A stretch of DNA of 64,000 bases. It comes from Isoetes taiwanensis (lineage: Eukaryota; Streptophyta; Lycopodiopsida; Isoetales; Isoetaceae). Made by a program: the position numbers and the translations under genes. How positions within the stretch are numbered: position 1 is the stretch's first letter; each line of letters starts with the position of its first letter. Positions 35,130-46,887 of the stretch are shown here, one piece after another. The DNA is taken from contig JAJEKV010000058.1 in the NCBI GenBank assembly GCA_021234155.1, positions 7,872,992 to 7,936,991 on the forward strand, in the 5' to 3' direction. The notes under the pieces are model-generated. The model saw nothing but the letters and a program-made list of their open reading frames with translations. It was not told where the DNA came from and made no database searches.

Positions 35130-37700
35130 CTCAAAATGGAAAAGTTGGTGGTGGTTCAAACGATCTGCAAGGGGATATATGTTTTATGAATGTAGGAACA
35201 ACAGAGAATTGGAGATCAGGGGATTATCATCAAAGGCATTGAGCTTATGATGATGTCCAATAAGTCAAAGAGCCAACTTTGGTTAGAGCAAATTCTAGAC
35301 AACCATTATGCGCCAGCTTTTGTGTAAAAGCCTACAAACACAAAGAAAATGAATGCACAATGCTTTGCCGCCTTCATGTTCTTATCAGTGCCATAACACA
35401 AAATATATTTTTTGAAATATGATGTAAGTAAACCCTAGGACTAATAACGTTGCACTGCCAGACTAGCCTATCCTTGATATGAGGATCCATTAACTGCTAG
35501 AACTAATTTTGAATAAGGTGTGAAATTAATATCTAAGGATAGATAGATTTTGGACAACAAATTGATGCTTTCTCTTTTATCATCACATTATATGTAATTT
35601 AGGCGAGTGTGAAAAAGAGGTAAAAGTAGAAATATGAGGCACCTTTCTAAATCTACCTTAGTCGAAAAAGAGAATAGTGCAAGCTGGAGCCATGTAGCTA
35701 TCCCCATCTCATATTCGTAGACGGGTATACCCCTGCCATGTGGCTTTGTATTGTTCCCTCAAAGTGAATGGTGTCTTTTTTTATCCATCGAAAAAAAAAG
35801 TAATATGGCTTGTAATTTTTGTTAGAAATATATTTGTTCATGCCCAATCTACAGAGAGACTCATGCCAAAATATGGCGCATGATTTGCTAGCTAGGGTTT
35901 CTAGTTTATTCCCAGCTTGACCTTGGTGTCTTTTGATCGGAGTCTCCACTAGAACGAAGATAATATACCTTTTTCTTACAGCAGCTTAGGAATTCTTTAC
36001 CGGATTTTATGATCTTCTAGCGTAATTTTCCATTTGACCTCTTGGCCATACTTAACGAGTTTACATTTTTTCACTCTGCCTCTTCTTCAGCATTCTTGTT
36101 CTTGGTTCCCGAAGAAGTTCTAGAAATGATGTTTACCTTCGTTTCTAGAATAGAAAGTAAACAGAGTTCTAGAACTTCGAAGATAGTTAGCGGTTAGTTA
36201 GTTTTGTTCTTTTCCTCCATTTCCCTATTTATATGTTTTCATGTTATGTTTCCTCTTCGTCAGCTCTCTTGGTACATCTCCTCTTTTTCCGAGTGTTTGG
36301 CCCACCCATCCACCCTTCTACTAGTTTTGTACCTTCTTTGTGTAATCTAACACCCTATGAGATTCCCTAGTGCATGTTGGAGGCCTTTTGTGCTTGGTTA
36401 AGGCCCTCGTGTTCGGTTGGAGGCCCTCGTTGCCTAGTTAAACCCCTAGTGGGCTTTGGTTGTGTTTCTTTATCTATGCAAAGAAACAGGTTGGTGGGCT
36501 TAATTTTTTATAGCTTGGCATTTCCGGAAAAAGGTTTCCGTTTTTATGCACGTGTCAAAGATCAATAGAAAAGGCTTTGCAAACATGAGTGCTTCAATTC
36601 CAATTTCATTGGTATAATGTAGTTTCTTGCTCAACAAGTCTTGTCAGCATGAGGGTATAGAGGCGATTGTAATTTTTTGACCCTAGCATAGATTAGTGAC
36701 ACCATTATTGTCAGGGTTTTTCCTCGAAAACCCAAGAGTGCGAGGTTTTTTAATCCCAGCCATAATGGTCGCACTATCTGGGCCTCAATATGTACTTGTG
36801 TTTGGTTATGAAAGGAGATGCCCAAGACAACATTCTTGTTCTTGGTTCCCGAAGAAGTTATAGTAGAAGTTAATTGTCAATTGATCGTAAGCTTAAACTA
36901 AATTGCTCAACTCTAATTGTACAAATTTACACCATTTGGCGCCATTTGATCCAAGTGTTCACCATTTGGCGAACACACTGACCCCAATTTTTGGTCCACA
37001 GTTGTTTTTTACTTGTAAGGAAGTGTTGTTTTATGCCAAAAACAATACCAAAATGGCCCCAAAAGTCCATGTGGCCCGTTTATCCGGATTTGCACAAAGA
37101 GACAGTGGTTTTTTGGCAAAAAAATCCCACCGTGGTTTTTCTGGCATCTTTTTGTTTTTTGGTCAACGTGTCCTTTTTTTTCACTATTGTTTTTAGCGAA
37201 CTTTTGCCAACGTATGGTTTTTTCGTGACTGTTGTTTTTAGAGGAACCACGCGTTATTTGTCGTCTAAATAACACATATAGGCTTGAATATTAGTACACG
37301 TGGAAAACAAAAAAAGACAGTATTTTTTTCCTTTTCTACGTGTGTTGTTTTTCTTTTCTCTACCAGTAGTTTTTTTAAGTTGACATTGTTTTCCCAAAAA
37401 GAAATACGTAATTTTTAAGAAAGCCACATGTACTGTTTATAAAATAGTTGTTGTTTTCCTAAAACAATATGTAGCTACTAGAAAATACACATTTTTTTTT
37501 GGGGTTTCCCCTAGGGGGGCAAACCCTTGTTTATGTGGGTTTATGGCATATTCCTAGTATATGCCAATATATGCTCGGAATATGCTTATAACTGCTCCAA
37601 ACCCATTATTGGCTGTAAAGTGGCGGTATTTTATTGCTGGGCAGCCACTCTGGAAACCGGATAACCGGTGTTCCGGCGATGGTGGCTGCTGTAGCTGAAT
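35130..37700. other. Non-coding interval
   Basis: No gene recognised. CATTCTTGTTCTTGGTTCCCGAAGAAGTT occurs at about 36092 and again at 36828 as direct repeats ~735 bp apart. GAAGTTCTAGAA (about 36112) and TTCTAGAACTTC (about 36165) form an inverted pair. The repeats could bound a small terminal-repeat element, but no primer site or purine tract was identified. Confidence 0.4.
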
Positions 37701-37759
37701 TGTCGAGCACAGGATTTGCATGCCTTATAGGGTAATCAGCCTAATATTTGTTTATGCAG

Positions 37760-37894
37760 CCACAAAATGGGTCTACGATTGGTATTACTGTCTTGCGATC
37801 TCGAGGCACGAATACTGGTATTGGATTGGCATTGGAGCACTTATCTCATATGCTATTATCGTTGTGTTTACCTTGGCTTTGAAGTTCTTAAACC
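37760..37894 (+). pseudogene. PDR-type ABCG transporter exon, end of first membrane domain
   Basis: After a TTTGTTTATGCAG acceptor the exon reads TKWVYDWYYCLAISRHEYWYWIGIGALISYAIIVVFTLALKFLN and stops at a GTAAGT donor in phase to form the LNP motif. Plant full-size ABCG/PDR transporters have RGxFxxxYWYWIGxGALxGYxxxFNxxFTLALTYLNPLG at exactly this place, the last helix of membrane domain 1 ahead of the linker to the second ATPase domain. These proteins export terpenoids, hormones and toxins at the plasma membrane. The next recognisable PDR exons are 19 kb downstream at 57007 on the same strand. Nothing upstream of this exon was identified. Confidence 0.7.
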
Positions 37895-37940
37895 GTAAGT
37901 TGGAAGATATAATCGTTGGTTATATCTGTATCGTTTGCTA

Positions 37941-37997
37941 ACGGGGGAGGCGACGGGGAAGGCGACGGGGGAGGCGACGGGAAGGCGACGGGGAATG
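37941..37997 (+). repeat. GC-rich minisatellite (GGCGACGGGGGA)n
   Basis: About five imperfect units (GGGGGAGGCGACGGGGAAGG...) directly follow the PDR donor region. It could be the variable 5' end of the following LINE or an independent repeat. Confidence 0.8.
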
Positions 37998-38375
37998 GAA
38001 AGTATAGCGATGACCAGATAAGTGCAGACCCCGGACTTATTCGTGTTTCCTAATACATTAGTATTATTTCTCTATAAGAGATTAGATTAGAGTATGCCAT
38101 ATTTCTTAGAAATATGTTAGGTGATATAGAAAGAACAGCCAGATATCTGCGCCGAACCATAACAACTGAGTGCTAGATCCTGACAAATGAAGGTGGTAAA
38201 AGGTAGGATATCAGGTGTGTGGAAAATGATAGCTCGAACCAGCATAAGTGGAGCAGAATAGGAAGATGAAGACCCACAGATCAAGATTCCGGCGCCCGGC
38301 GAGGGGCGATTCAAAATTTCAAAATTTCAGAGCTGTTGAAGAAATAGCCGTATGAATAAAATATAGTAAAATACC

Positions 38376-38416
38376 ATAAAATAAATAAAATAAAATAAAA
38401 TAAAATAAAATAAAAT
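38376..38416 (+). repeat. (AAAAT)n microsatellite
   Basis: Seven to eight AAAAT/AAATA units, AT-rich context. Confidence 0.85.
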
Positions 38417-38835
38417 TTTGAGAACCAGTGAAATTTGGAAAATAATTGGGGACGGAACGTGGAATAATAAAGAGAGAACACCAGTCGACAGGGGTAGCGA
38501 CAAAAGGCGAGACACGTGGCGGGGACGGGATATAAAACGTGTGGATAATAGTTAAAATCGGTAAACATATATAAAATATATAGCGTCGGGAATTAGCGCA
38601 TATAAGTAGACGTGACGGATAATAATAATCATGACAATTACGGTAGCCATAATAATGAAATGCAAAGGAAATATGAGAAGGTACACATGTCAGAGTACAG
38701 GTTAAGGATATATGGCAGGGATTAGCAGACGAAAACCCTCGTGACAGGATAGGACAAGACTGGCGTTTAAGGTAGGCGGCCGGAATTAATAAGGCGGGAA
38801 AGCGGACAGCTTTCGTAAACCCTAATTACCCTAAA

Positions 38836-38880
38836 ATCTATATAACAGTGGTGACGAAGGAAAAAGAGTGAGTGTGAAGA
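38836..38880 (+). promoter_or_regulatory. TATA-box-like promoter ahead of the cysteine-rich frame
   Basis: AAATCTATATAACAG at about 38834-38848 is a good TATA box. It is followed after ~30 bases by a purine-rich stretch and then a ~125-base leader without ATG before the first Met codon at 39002. Confidence 0.45.
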
Positions 38881-39001
38881 TCGTCTCCGGCTGCTCGACT
38901 GCTCGAGCGCCTCAGTGCTTGAAGTCCGGAGAATTAGGCCTAACAGGGGGAGCGCCATCAAATCTCAGCCTACGGCCCAGCTCCCAGCTCCGAAGCAAAG
39001 G

Positions 39002-39539
39002 ATGGACAAGGGTAAGAAAGCTCTGATTGATTTATGTGGGGAGGAAAAGGTCGGCAAGAAGCGCCCGAGCTCTGGCACTCCAGGCAACCTCACGATGCCA
39101 TTCAACCCGGATTTAGAAGAGCTCAACCCCTGGTGCATCTGTTTTGACAGCTGTAGGTGCTTAAGCAGAGGTCTGCCATCGTGCATCAGTTGCGGCCGCG
39201 TTCATTGCTTATATTGTGACCGAATTCATCATGCACAGTCCATGCGAGATAGTAGGATTGCTGGAAGTTCTCGGAGTATTGGGCGACAAGAACGACACTG
39301 TGAGACGCCAAGACCTAGACCGAACCATGCAGTGCTTCAACAGATTACAGGTCCATGCTGCTATACAAAGGTGCTCTAATTTCCAGCACAATCTTTTGGT
39401 ATGTGATTTCGGGAAAGTCTGTATCTACTGCTGTGAAAAGAACCCCGTTTATTTTCTGTGCCGGGCGTACATAGTGAGAAATCTGGAAAAGGTTCAGAAG
39501 GTCGGGGAACCGTCTTCGGAAAAGAAACCCAAAAATTAG
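39002..39539 (+). CDS. Cysteine-rich small proteins, two overlapping frames, unknown
   Basis: The first frame starts MDKGKKALIDLCGEEK and contains WCICFDSCRCLSRGLPSCISCGRVHCLYCDRIHH, ten cysteines and two histidines in 34 residues, which looks like a zinc-binding module. It stays open to 39379. A second frame (39216-39539) is acidic then cysteine-rich again (LVCDFGKVCIYCCEKNPVYFLC) and ends in a Lys-rich tail (SSEKKPKN). I do not recognise either. They lie upstream of LINE-B ORF1 on the same strand and share its purine-rich codon style, so they may belong to the LINE, to another element, or to a small host gene. Confidence 0.4.
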
Positions 39540-39983
39540 TCTTTCTTTCCAAGAAAAAGGAATGCATGTCAGGGCTTTTCGGTCCTATCTTTTCTTTTCT
39601 TTTTATTTTGTTTTAATCTATTCTGTCTCATTCTGTCCTGTTTCTGTTTAAGATAACCTATGATCAGATTATCTAGAGCGAGCAACGACATTAACAGTCG
39701 GGAGGCCGCCAAGAATATATAATAGGTACCAGCTTTTGACTGTAAGCAGTCTCAGTGCAGATAATTCCGATCAGAAGGGGTTTAATTTCTGGTGTGACAA
39801 TCGATTTTTGATAAGAAAGGTTGATAAGAAATTTTGTAAATGCCAGGAAAGGCGAAGGTAACAAATTACGACTGACATACCTGCTTGCTAGCTGAATGCA
39901 TAGATGAAGAAAGAAGAATTAAACATAGCTGAAGGCCTGAACATGATGTTAATGTAATGGGTTTGAATATGTAATACCTTCAT

Positions 39984-40196
39984 GTGGAGAAATTTTTGAA
40001 TGAAGGTAATTTTGAAGTAATAGTTGTCAAGGGTAAAGCGGCCTCAATAAAATCAATAAAATCTAAAGTAATATATGTTACTGATAAATTAGTTCCAGGG
40101 TGTAGTCTTAAAAATCGCCTTAGTGATGAAATAATCCCGATCCATAGTATACCCCACGAAGACAAGGCACGAATATATGGGAAGTTATGGAGATGA
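39984..40196 (+). CDS. Small open frame, unknown
   Basis: 70 residues starting MEKFLNEGNFEVIVVKGK and ending DKARIYGKLWR, with no stop-rich context for 200 bp. Not recognised. Could be a chance frame inside LINE-B leader sequence. Confidence 0.25.
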   Translation: MEKFLNEGNFEVIVVKGKAASIKSIKSKVIYVTDKLVPGCSLKNRLSDEIIPIHSIPHEDKARIYGKLWR

Positions 40197-40559
40197 TGGA
40201 CTCTAACAATATAAAACATAATAAAAGAGTACTGGAAGGTTACTAAGGGAGTTCATTGCTGATAAGTTCCACCAGCAGATATATATACAAAATAGGGAAG
40301 CATTACAGGAGACACCGGGCTTCAGTGGGCAATAGAACAGAAAAGATAACATGCGAAATTAGACAAAATGGATCATATCATGGGAGACATCTACTCGGAG
40401 CGAAAAAGGTGGCGAACGCACCGAAGAGGGGAATACAAGTGGAGGGGCGACACATATGGGACAGATAGGCAAGGAACAGGAATAATTGGCCATGCAGAAC
40501 CGTACTCGTAAAAATACAAGCAAAATGGGATCAGCGGAGGAACATACAGAGAACAGAGG

Positions 40560-40970
40560 AACCTTAGAGTAAAAGGAGGACGGGGCAAGCTACGGGACAG
40601 AGAGGCTATGCCTCCGCCGTACACCAGGATAGTGAGGGCTAGACCCACTAACTGGTAACCCGGACCACCAAAAACTCATTAGCGCCTGGGGGGACGGCAT
40701 ATGACTTATTTAGAGAGGTATGGAGAATACCTCAGTTACTGTTTCCTGTCAGCACAGAGTAAAAGGTGGACGGGGGCAAGTTACGGGACAGCGAGGCCAA
40801 GCCTCCGCCGTACACCAGGATAGCGAGGGCTGGACCCACCAACTGGTACCCGGACCACTAAAAACTCATTATATTACCTTATGATACAATATAATGGAAC
40901 ATCTGTGAACAACATATGACTTATAGCGAGGTATGAAGAATACCTCAGATGAAGAAACTGCCGACACTAA
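40560..40970 (+). repeat. Two tandem ~190-bp units ahead of LINE-B ORF1
   Basis: Unit 1 starts near 40567 and unit 2 near 40757. They share GTAAAAGG-GGACGGGG-CAAG, TACGGGACAG, CCTCCGCCGTACACCAGGATAG, CCACCAAAAACTCATTA-type sequence, and at their ends CATATGACTTAT...GAGGTATG-AGAATACCTCAG. LINE leaders built from tandem monomers that act as promoters are known from mouse L1 and some other LINEs; that this is such a leader is inference. Confidence 0.75.
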
Positions 40971-41469
40971 GGTGTGGGGAATTATAAACAGTAGGGTTTT
41001 ACACCACGCCACAGACTTGGGGGAGCGCGGGCACGGTCCCCCTCTGTTCCCATGAGTCCAGCCCACCAAAAAGACACATGCACGAAAATACAGGAATACA
41101 GAACTGCAAAAGATACAGGGGATTCAGAAGTTCAGTATGGACGAAATACCAACGTAATCAATGCAGACAGGCATCTACCCAACTAATCAACTTCGAAAAA
41201 CCCAAAAGGATCAATCTTGGGCAACAGACGAAAGAAGGTAAACGACAATAAAAAGAGATGGACGAAATTAATTAGGGCCTTTAGCATTTTTAAAATTTGA
41301 AATTCAAATTAAAACGGTAATTACGAATAAAAATGCCGTTTAGAATCAGGAAATATATAGTCTTAGGGGGAGACGACGGCTATCTTACAGTTGAGAGCCG
41401 AGCACAAGCACACTGCCTAGAGCCACCACAGAGTCCTTCGACACAGGATTATCTTGCAAACGAGAATCA

Positions 41470-42537
41470 TGGCTGACAGTATCAATAGCAGCCAGCAGAG
41501 AAGGTCGGATGTGGCAAGAGCCCCGGTGAGCCAACAAGACCTTAGGGACTTCCGATAAGCGGCTAGAATCAAAGATCCCGAACCTGGATGCACTCAACGC
41601 GTTGGCTGAAACGTGCAACAGCAACAAAACAGCCATCACTAGCATGGACCTGAGAGTAGGAGGGGTGGAGAAGACGAATGAGGAAATGCAGCGGAGAATG
41701 GACGAAATCGAAGAAGAGAAAGCAAAGATCCTGCAAAGGTTGGTTGAATTAGAGAAATCAAATGTTGAGCTGGATGCATGGGAGTCATTTGATAGGATAA
41801 AGCCACACTTAAGGGAATATGAGGAGCAAAATAAAATTAAGCATGATGTTAGGCTAATTGGGATAGCAGAAAGGCCTAACGAGGATATATATCGAGTTAC
41901 TGCAGAAGTGATAGATTCGGTGTTCAAGGAGCACAGGGGCGTCATCATCAAAGCCCTACGATCAGGCCAATGGAGGGGGAGACCGAGACACATAAATTTG
42001 ACGTTAAGGGACTTGGCAACCAAGGAAAGGATCCTACGGATGGGATCCAGATTGAGGAATGGAATCAAGGTACATGAGTCATTAACGGTGATGCAGAGAC
42101 AGGGGCTGCACAGGGAATTGGCCAAAGCCAGGGATCTGAACCAAGCAGGGATACAAGTGGGGGTCAAGAATGGCAAGGTCTACATACACAAGAGGGTGAG
42201 AGAACAAGCGACTCAACCGCAGGAACAAACGGTAGGGTTGCAGGGGATAGCAAAATCAACGGAGGCAGAGAAGGAAAACATACGCCCCTCGATGTCTATA
42301 CAACAGGGGCTGGAGAACAGACTGCAGGGGGAAGCACTAAGAGCAGGCACGGTAGAGGGGAACCAGAACAGAGTAATAGGAAGAAGCGGAAGCGGGGGAA
42401 ACGAAGAGCGAGCAACACAAGCAGGCTTCGGAGGGCCAACCCCGACAATGAAGACCAGGGGAAGACCAAGGAGAATGGGCATTGGTACAGAAAACATGGA
42501 GACTCCGAAGGAGCAACCTCGGGGGAAAAGACGCTGA
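41470..42537 (+). pseudogene. LINE-B ORF1 (RNA-binding, coiled coil)
   Basis: The likely start is MADSINSSQQRRSDVARAP at 41470. A one-base shift near 41560 leads to the frame open from 41563 to 42537. It has a heptad-like helical stretch (about 41640-41830; VGGVEKTNEEMQRRMDEIEEE), then VRLIGIAERPNEDIYRV and RPRHINLTLRDLATKERILRMG, resembling the RRM-like and C-terminal domains of L1 ORF1 protein (RVxGxxE...KPRxIxxxFxxxxxKExIL). The tail is Gln/Gly/Arg-rich. ORF1 proteins trimerise and chaperone LINE RNA. Confidence 0.75.
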
Positions 42538-43151
42538 CATTGTGGTACTGGAACTGTACGGGGTACCCATGGGATGATGGAGAAAGATTAGAAGGTGCCC
42601 AAGTCTGTGACATAGTATGCCTGACGGAGACATGGGAGCATAACGTCAAAAGGCTACCAGAGGAGGAAGGATACCAACTGTTCACATGTTGAAAAGACAG
42701 GGAATTTAAAATAGGGAGGGGGAGTGCAGGTTTGGCTTGTTATATAAAGAACAATGCAGTTAACAATGCAATAAAAGATATATGGTTTTGAGTATCCAAT
42801 TGAAAAACAAACAAGATGTGGTTCTGATAATTACATATTACCCGCCAAACAGTGATAAGCTAGAATTGCTAGATCTGGGAGAGAATATAACGAAATGGAA
42901 GGAGCAAGGACCAATGATTATAGTAGGAGATCTAAATGCTAGAACCAGACAGGAACAAGCACAGAGTACACACACGGATGAGAAAGGGGGCCAGATAGTC
43001 ACAGGAATGGCAGAGGGATACAGAAGATAAGGCAGAGGTCAATGCTAGAGGTGAATTATTGCTGGAAGTCTGCACGGCAACAGGGATGATTATAGCTAAT
43101 GGCGTGGGAAAATGGAGGGGATCAGGAGGTTTCACGAGCCAAAACACACAT
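42538..43151 (+). pseudogene. LINE-B endonuclease, part 1
   Basis: Motifs WYWNCTGYP (start of EN), VCLTETWEH (catalytic Glu), AGLACYIKNNA, VLIITYYPPN and IIVGDLNARTRQ (catalytic Asp/Asn) appear in order, across several frames with stops near 42690 and 42790. The last readable block is TSQNTHG at about 43135-43151, where the LTR element begins. The missing end of the domain lies at 52129. Confidence 0.78.
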
Positions 43152-43156
43152 GGTAA

Positions 43157-44712
43157 TGTGACGCTCCCTGAACATATACGACCCTCGGCCGTATACATAC
43201 GGGGACTTTCCCCTCCCATGGCGACCAACTCGCCATGAGCAGGGCCCTCCGTCTATTTCGGGCCATCTATAATATGATGCCCGAAAGAAGGACACGAAGG
43301 GGTCATTCGGCCCACGCCTTCAATGGGGCTCCTACGTCGCGGAAGCGTGAATACAAGGGTTAGCACACAACATAAATCACATATAAATAACCACCCCGAA
43401 GGGTGGCGCATCCATCCAAGTACCAACGGCAAAGAATATGCATCTAAACCTAAGAAAACACCCCCAACCCATGGTTCTACCCCGGCTCAGACTCCAGTGA
43501 GGATCGACTGACGGCTAGGTCTCAAGAGATCAGCATACCGAATCTTGACATGGCGTTGGCTGGCATAGAACATTGGCTAGGGTTGTCCACTCCATCCGCC
43601 CCTCCTGTGCACACTTTGCAGATGGGTCAATTCACGCTATGGCGTCGCTATAGCCTTCCGGAGACGCAGGCTCGAGGCATCACCCTGCTGAGCCTACTCC
43701 GGGGTTCATGAAGTCCCGGTCCGATGAGGCAGGTCAGGGAAGCGTCCCCTTCCAGAATCACAGTGGCTCCATGGGCGAGCTAGAGAATACGTGCCGCATC
43801 AGCGACCCCCGCATCCGTACCCGACTTACTCGCCCTAAATCTACTCAAAGTGCAAGGTGCTCCATACGGATCACACCTCTACACCCAGGGAGTGTCAGAC
43901 CCATACCCGGCCCTCTACGTGACCGGCTATCAGGCCTAGCTCACTATAGGAGTCCCAGGAGCCTTTTATGTTCGTGCAGGACCCCGCCAACCACTTCACC
44001 ACTGTGTTCCTTATCTGGTGCTAAGCCAGTCCATAGCATCTATGACCCGGTGGGCTCTTGTGCACAGGCCGCAATTAACGGGATAATACAGGGCTCTATC
44101 TAGGAGCATACTACAATAAATAGCCTCAGAGGTCTCTACCCCCCCTTAATTCCCCCATTTCCAGAGTAACACTAGGCTAACAACCATCAATCCATCCATT
44201 ACAAGCAAAACCAGAATCAAAATATATAGAGAACTTACCTTTACAATAAAGGGTTAGTTCCTACGAGTAAACACAGAGAGAACATACCAACAACCCAAGC
44301 AGGTGCCCAACAGGGGCGCTATCCTAGAATTCACAACTATACTAGCCACCCACCTGTGTTTCGGCTAGACCCGTTGTCATTGGGGATCTCCATCCTCTTG
44401 GTCTTGGTGTTCAGCTTGTGTAAGATGGGTGGCATCCAATTGCTCAAGGTGGCGCTCAGCTCTGGTCGCAAGGGTGGCGCTCCACTGCTCAAGGTGGGTT
44501 GTGGCTGATATGGGGGTGGTGATCCACCCTATTGATCCCAATTAGCATTAACATGCTAACCAATCGAGGGTGGCCACGTGGCGCCTTCCCAAACCATAAT
44601 TAAATTAATTATGGTTTTTAAATATTAGTTCCTTAGTTATAGGTTATTATTGTCAATAATTAAATTAGCATAGCTAATTTAATCCCTTTTAAGTGAACCA
44701 CCTAGGTTCCCA
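43157..44712 (-). repeat. 3' LTR of the gag-bearing element
   Basis: Direct repeat of 50483-52044, with shared blocks such as GGGGACTTTCCCCTCCCATGG, CACCCCGAAGGGTGGCGC and TTAATTATGGTTTTTAAATA. Starts TGTGACGCTCCC on + strand. Confidence 0.88.
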
Positions 44713-45891
44713 TGGGCAATTTTGCATGAAGTGTCCTGGCCTCATAAACCTGTAGCATGCCTTGTCGCGATGGAGCTGTTCTCTGGCCTCTTTAGGAATG
44801 GACTGTAAGAGGTTTCGAACTTCCTTACCAGCATTGCTTTGCTTATCTGGCGTGCTGAAAGCGACTTTCTTCTCCTGGCGGCCGTAAGTGCTCTGCTGAG
44901 AGGGCCCCGGACTTGGAGAGCGGGGTTTGTACGGTGTGGATGGCCGTGGCTGCGAGTAAGTAGCAGGACGTGGATACTGGGGCCTGGGTGTGTCCTCCTC
45001 GAGGCTCAATGCTTTAGCCTCGGCCTCTGCAACTGATTTCGGGTCTATGGCCTTAACCATCCGTTTGATTGAGGGTGCCAATCCCTCAATATAACCCTCC
45101 ACTGCCCTTTTCTCATTCATACCGGGTACATACAGCCTTAGGCGCATAAACTCATCCGTGTAAGCCTGTACGGACATACTCTTCTGCTCCAACCTGTAGA
45201 AAGTTTGGATCTGTTGGCATTTGTGTGCACGAGGCACAGAATGCGACTTGAAGGCCTTGGCAAACTTTCTGAATTTGCATCTACTCCTGTCCAGGTGTTT
45301 GGCTCTGGCATAGCCCTTCCACCAAATACGGGCAGCCCCGGTAAGGTTTGTGGTGGCAACCTTTCCAGTATCCCTTTCTGTCATGCCATAAGATCTTTCG
45401 AACTCCTTCATTTCATCTAACCAGGATTCGGCATTCAATCCACCTCTCGATTTCCCATCGAACTGGGCCAATTTTCTATTTTTCCATATGCTAGTGATAG
45501 CCGTATCAACGGTCTTGCGATACTCCTTATCTCGGCGCTTTGTATGGTCGCCAGATGATGCAGATGATTCAGTTGACACTGAAGTGGCAGATTTTGAAGA
45601 GGTGGCACTGTCTCTGGAGGAGCTCCGTCGGCGTTTAGAGTGGGATCTCTTTTGCACAGGTACAGGACTGGTTCGTGGTGGTGACGGCTGCTGTGTAGGT
45701 GGACTAGGCGGCAACGGAGGTAACTCCGGTGCGTCCTCTTGTACATGCGGTGGTGGGTTAGTATGCAAGACGTAGGCCTGTAATTCGCCTAGCTGTCTTT
45801 TCATCAGCATCAATTCTTGTTCGGGTGTTAACCGACTTGCATTTGAGGCTGGCTGCCAAGCGGCGTTGCGTGCCCCGTCTATATTAAACAT
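44689..45891 (-). pseudogene. Ty3-type gag (fossil part)
   Basis: About 400 residues. An N-terminal Pro/Ser-rich region (PPLPPSPPTQQPSPP, then an Arg/Ser-rich stretch) precedes a Retrotrans_gag domain (about 145-265: FDGKSRGGLNAESWLDEMKE, TGAARIWWKGY, YTDEFMRLRLYVPGM, GYIEGLAPSIKRMV). A zinc-knuckle-like motif follows near the C-terminus (HFMQNC). Gag forms the particle that packages element RNA. Its position beside the 3' LTR rather than the 5' LTR is unusual. Confidence 0.82.
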
Positions 45892-46142
45892 AAGATAATA
45901 TAAGAGAAATTACAGTAACAATAAGTATCATAACAAGATCGTTTTAGGTCGTGTAGAGAAACAAAGTGAACACGCAAGATCAGGAAAGATTTTAATTACA
46001 AGCGAAGTAACGGTTACATCGAAAAGAAACTTCCCACTGACAGTAGTTATAAACTTGTAGTTATATGATACATACATGGGCCTGATACAGGCCATTTCCC
46101 TAACATAGTCAAGCATAGGAACACAAAACTGGAAGATTCGGC

Positions 46143-46595
46143 TTAGGGGTTTGCATAGGGATACATGACGGAATAGCGCACACTCTCACGCACAGCTCTG
46201 ACGAGCTTGTAACGTGCCCATGCCTGGATAATAACGGGTTGATAATCCCAAGTGGGGCTAATAATAAGAAGGTTGAAAAGCCTCCGTAGTGCATAGAAGA
46301 TTTGCCAGAGATGGTCATTGGCATCCTCAAAAGCTTCATGTGGGGTCATACTCCAATAATCCCAAGTGCGGCAAAGGGTCCATTTCAGATCGTCGTAAGC
46401 GCGTTCTCGGAGGAGGGTAACTATCTCCATCCCCTTGTCGGGATCATAGGGTTCTTCCGGCACTGCAAGTTCCGCTATCTCATCGTCCATTTCCCGTTCA
46501 GGATACTCGTCGTATCTTTCCCCATAGTCCTGTTCAGGAGGTCCCTGGTCATCTCTCAGTATCTGGGATGTTATCCTCTCTTCGTACTCCGCCAT
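46143..46595 (-). CDS. Unrecognised frame in LTR element (150 residues)
   Basis: Starts MAEYEERITSQILRDDQG. The first half is very acidic (EYPEREMDDEIAELAVPEEP), the second half is aromatic and basic (CRTWDYWSMTPHEAFED, RLFNLLIISPTWDYQPV). No family recognised. It lies between gag and the other frames on the same strand, and its separate acidic and tryptophan-rich halves argue for selection on protein sequence, though this is inference. Confidence 0.5.
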   Translation of the reverse strand: MAEYEERITSQILRDDQGPPEQDYGERYDEYPEREMDDEIAELAVPEEPYDPDKGMEIVTLLRERAYDDLKWTLCRTWDYWSMTPHEAFEDANDHLWQIFYALRRLFNLLIISPTWDYQPVIIQAWARYKLVRAVRESVRYSVMYPYANP

Positions 46596-46887
46596 CGTTT
46601 CTTCTGCAAAAGGGCGGAATGAGTATATAATACTAACAATTCCAGGAGGCTTAATGACTTGTCATGGAAGAGACTTATTCAAAAATTGTATTGGGATTAT
46701 GTATTGAATTGATACAATGAAGAGTAATCACTTCACGATTGGTAACCATGATTTAAAACAACAGTGATTTCAAATGCAAATTACATAGCACAATAATCTA
46801 GGAGCTGGATCCCTCGTCTTCATCCATTGGCTGAGGAGGTGGACGATAACGCATCAAAGTGGCGCTAGGGCTAGCAGAGAGGGCGGC

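Noticed and set aside
36090-36870. Small terminal-repeat retrotransposon (TRIM) between the 29-bp direct repeats at 36092 and 36828
   Set aside because: No TG...CA ends, primer site or purine tract was seen; recorded only as a direct repeat.
39002-39539. Assignment of the cysteine-rich frames to a viral cysteine-rich protein family
   Set aside because: Cysteine spacing does not match any such family I can recall with confidence, and no other viral gene is nearby.
41385-42176. 263-residue frame on - strand opposite LINE-B ORF1
   Set aside because: Antisense shadow of the ORF1 coding frame; no motif, Leu/Ser-rich composition expected from the complement of a purine-rich gene.
43708-44103. 131-residue frame repeated at 51102-51419
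   Set aside because: Lies within the LTRs and recurs only because the LTRs are direct repeats; no domain and low coding character.
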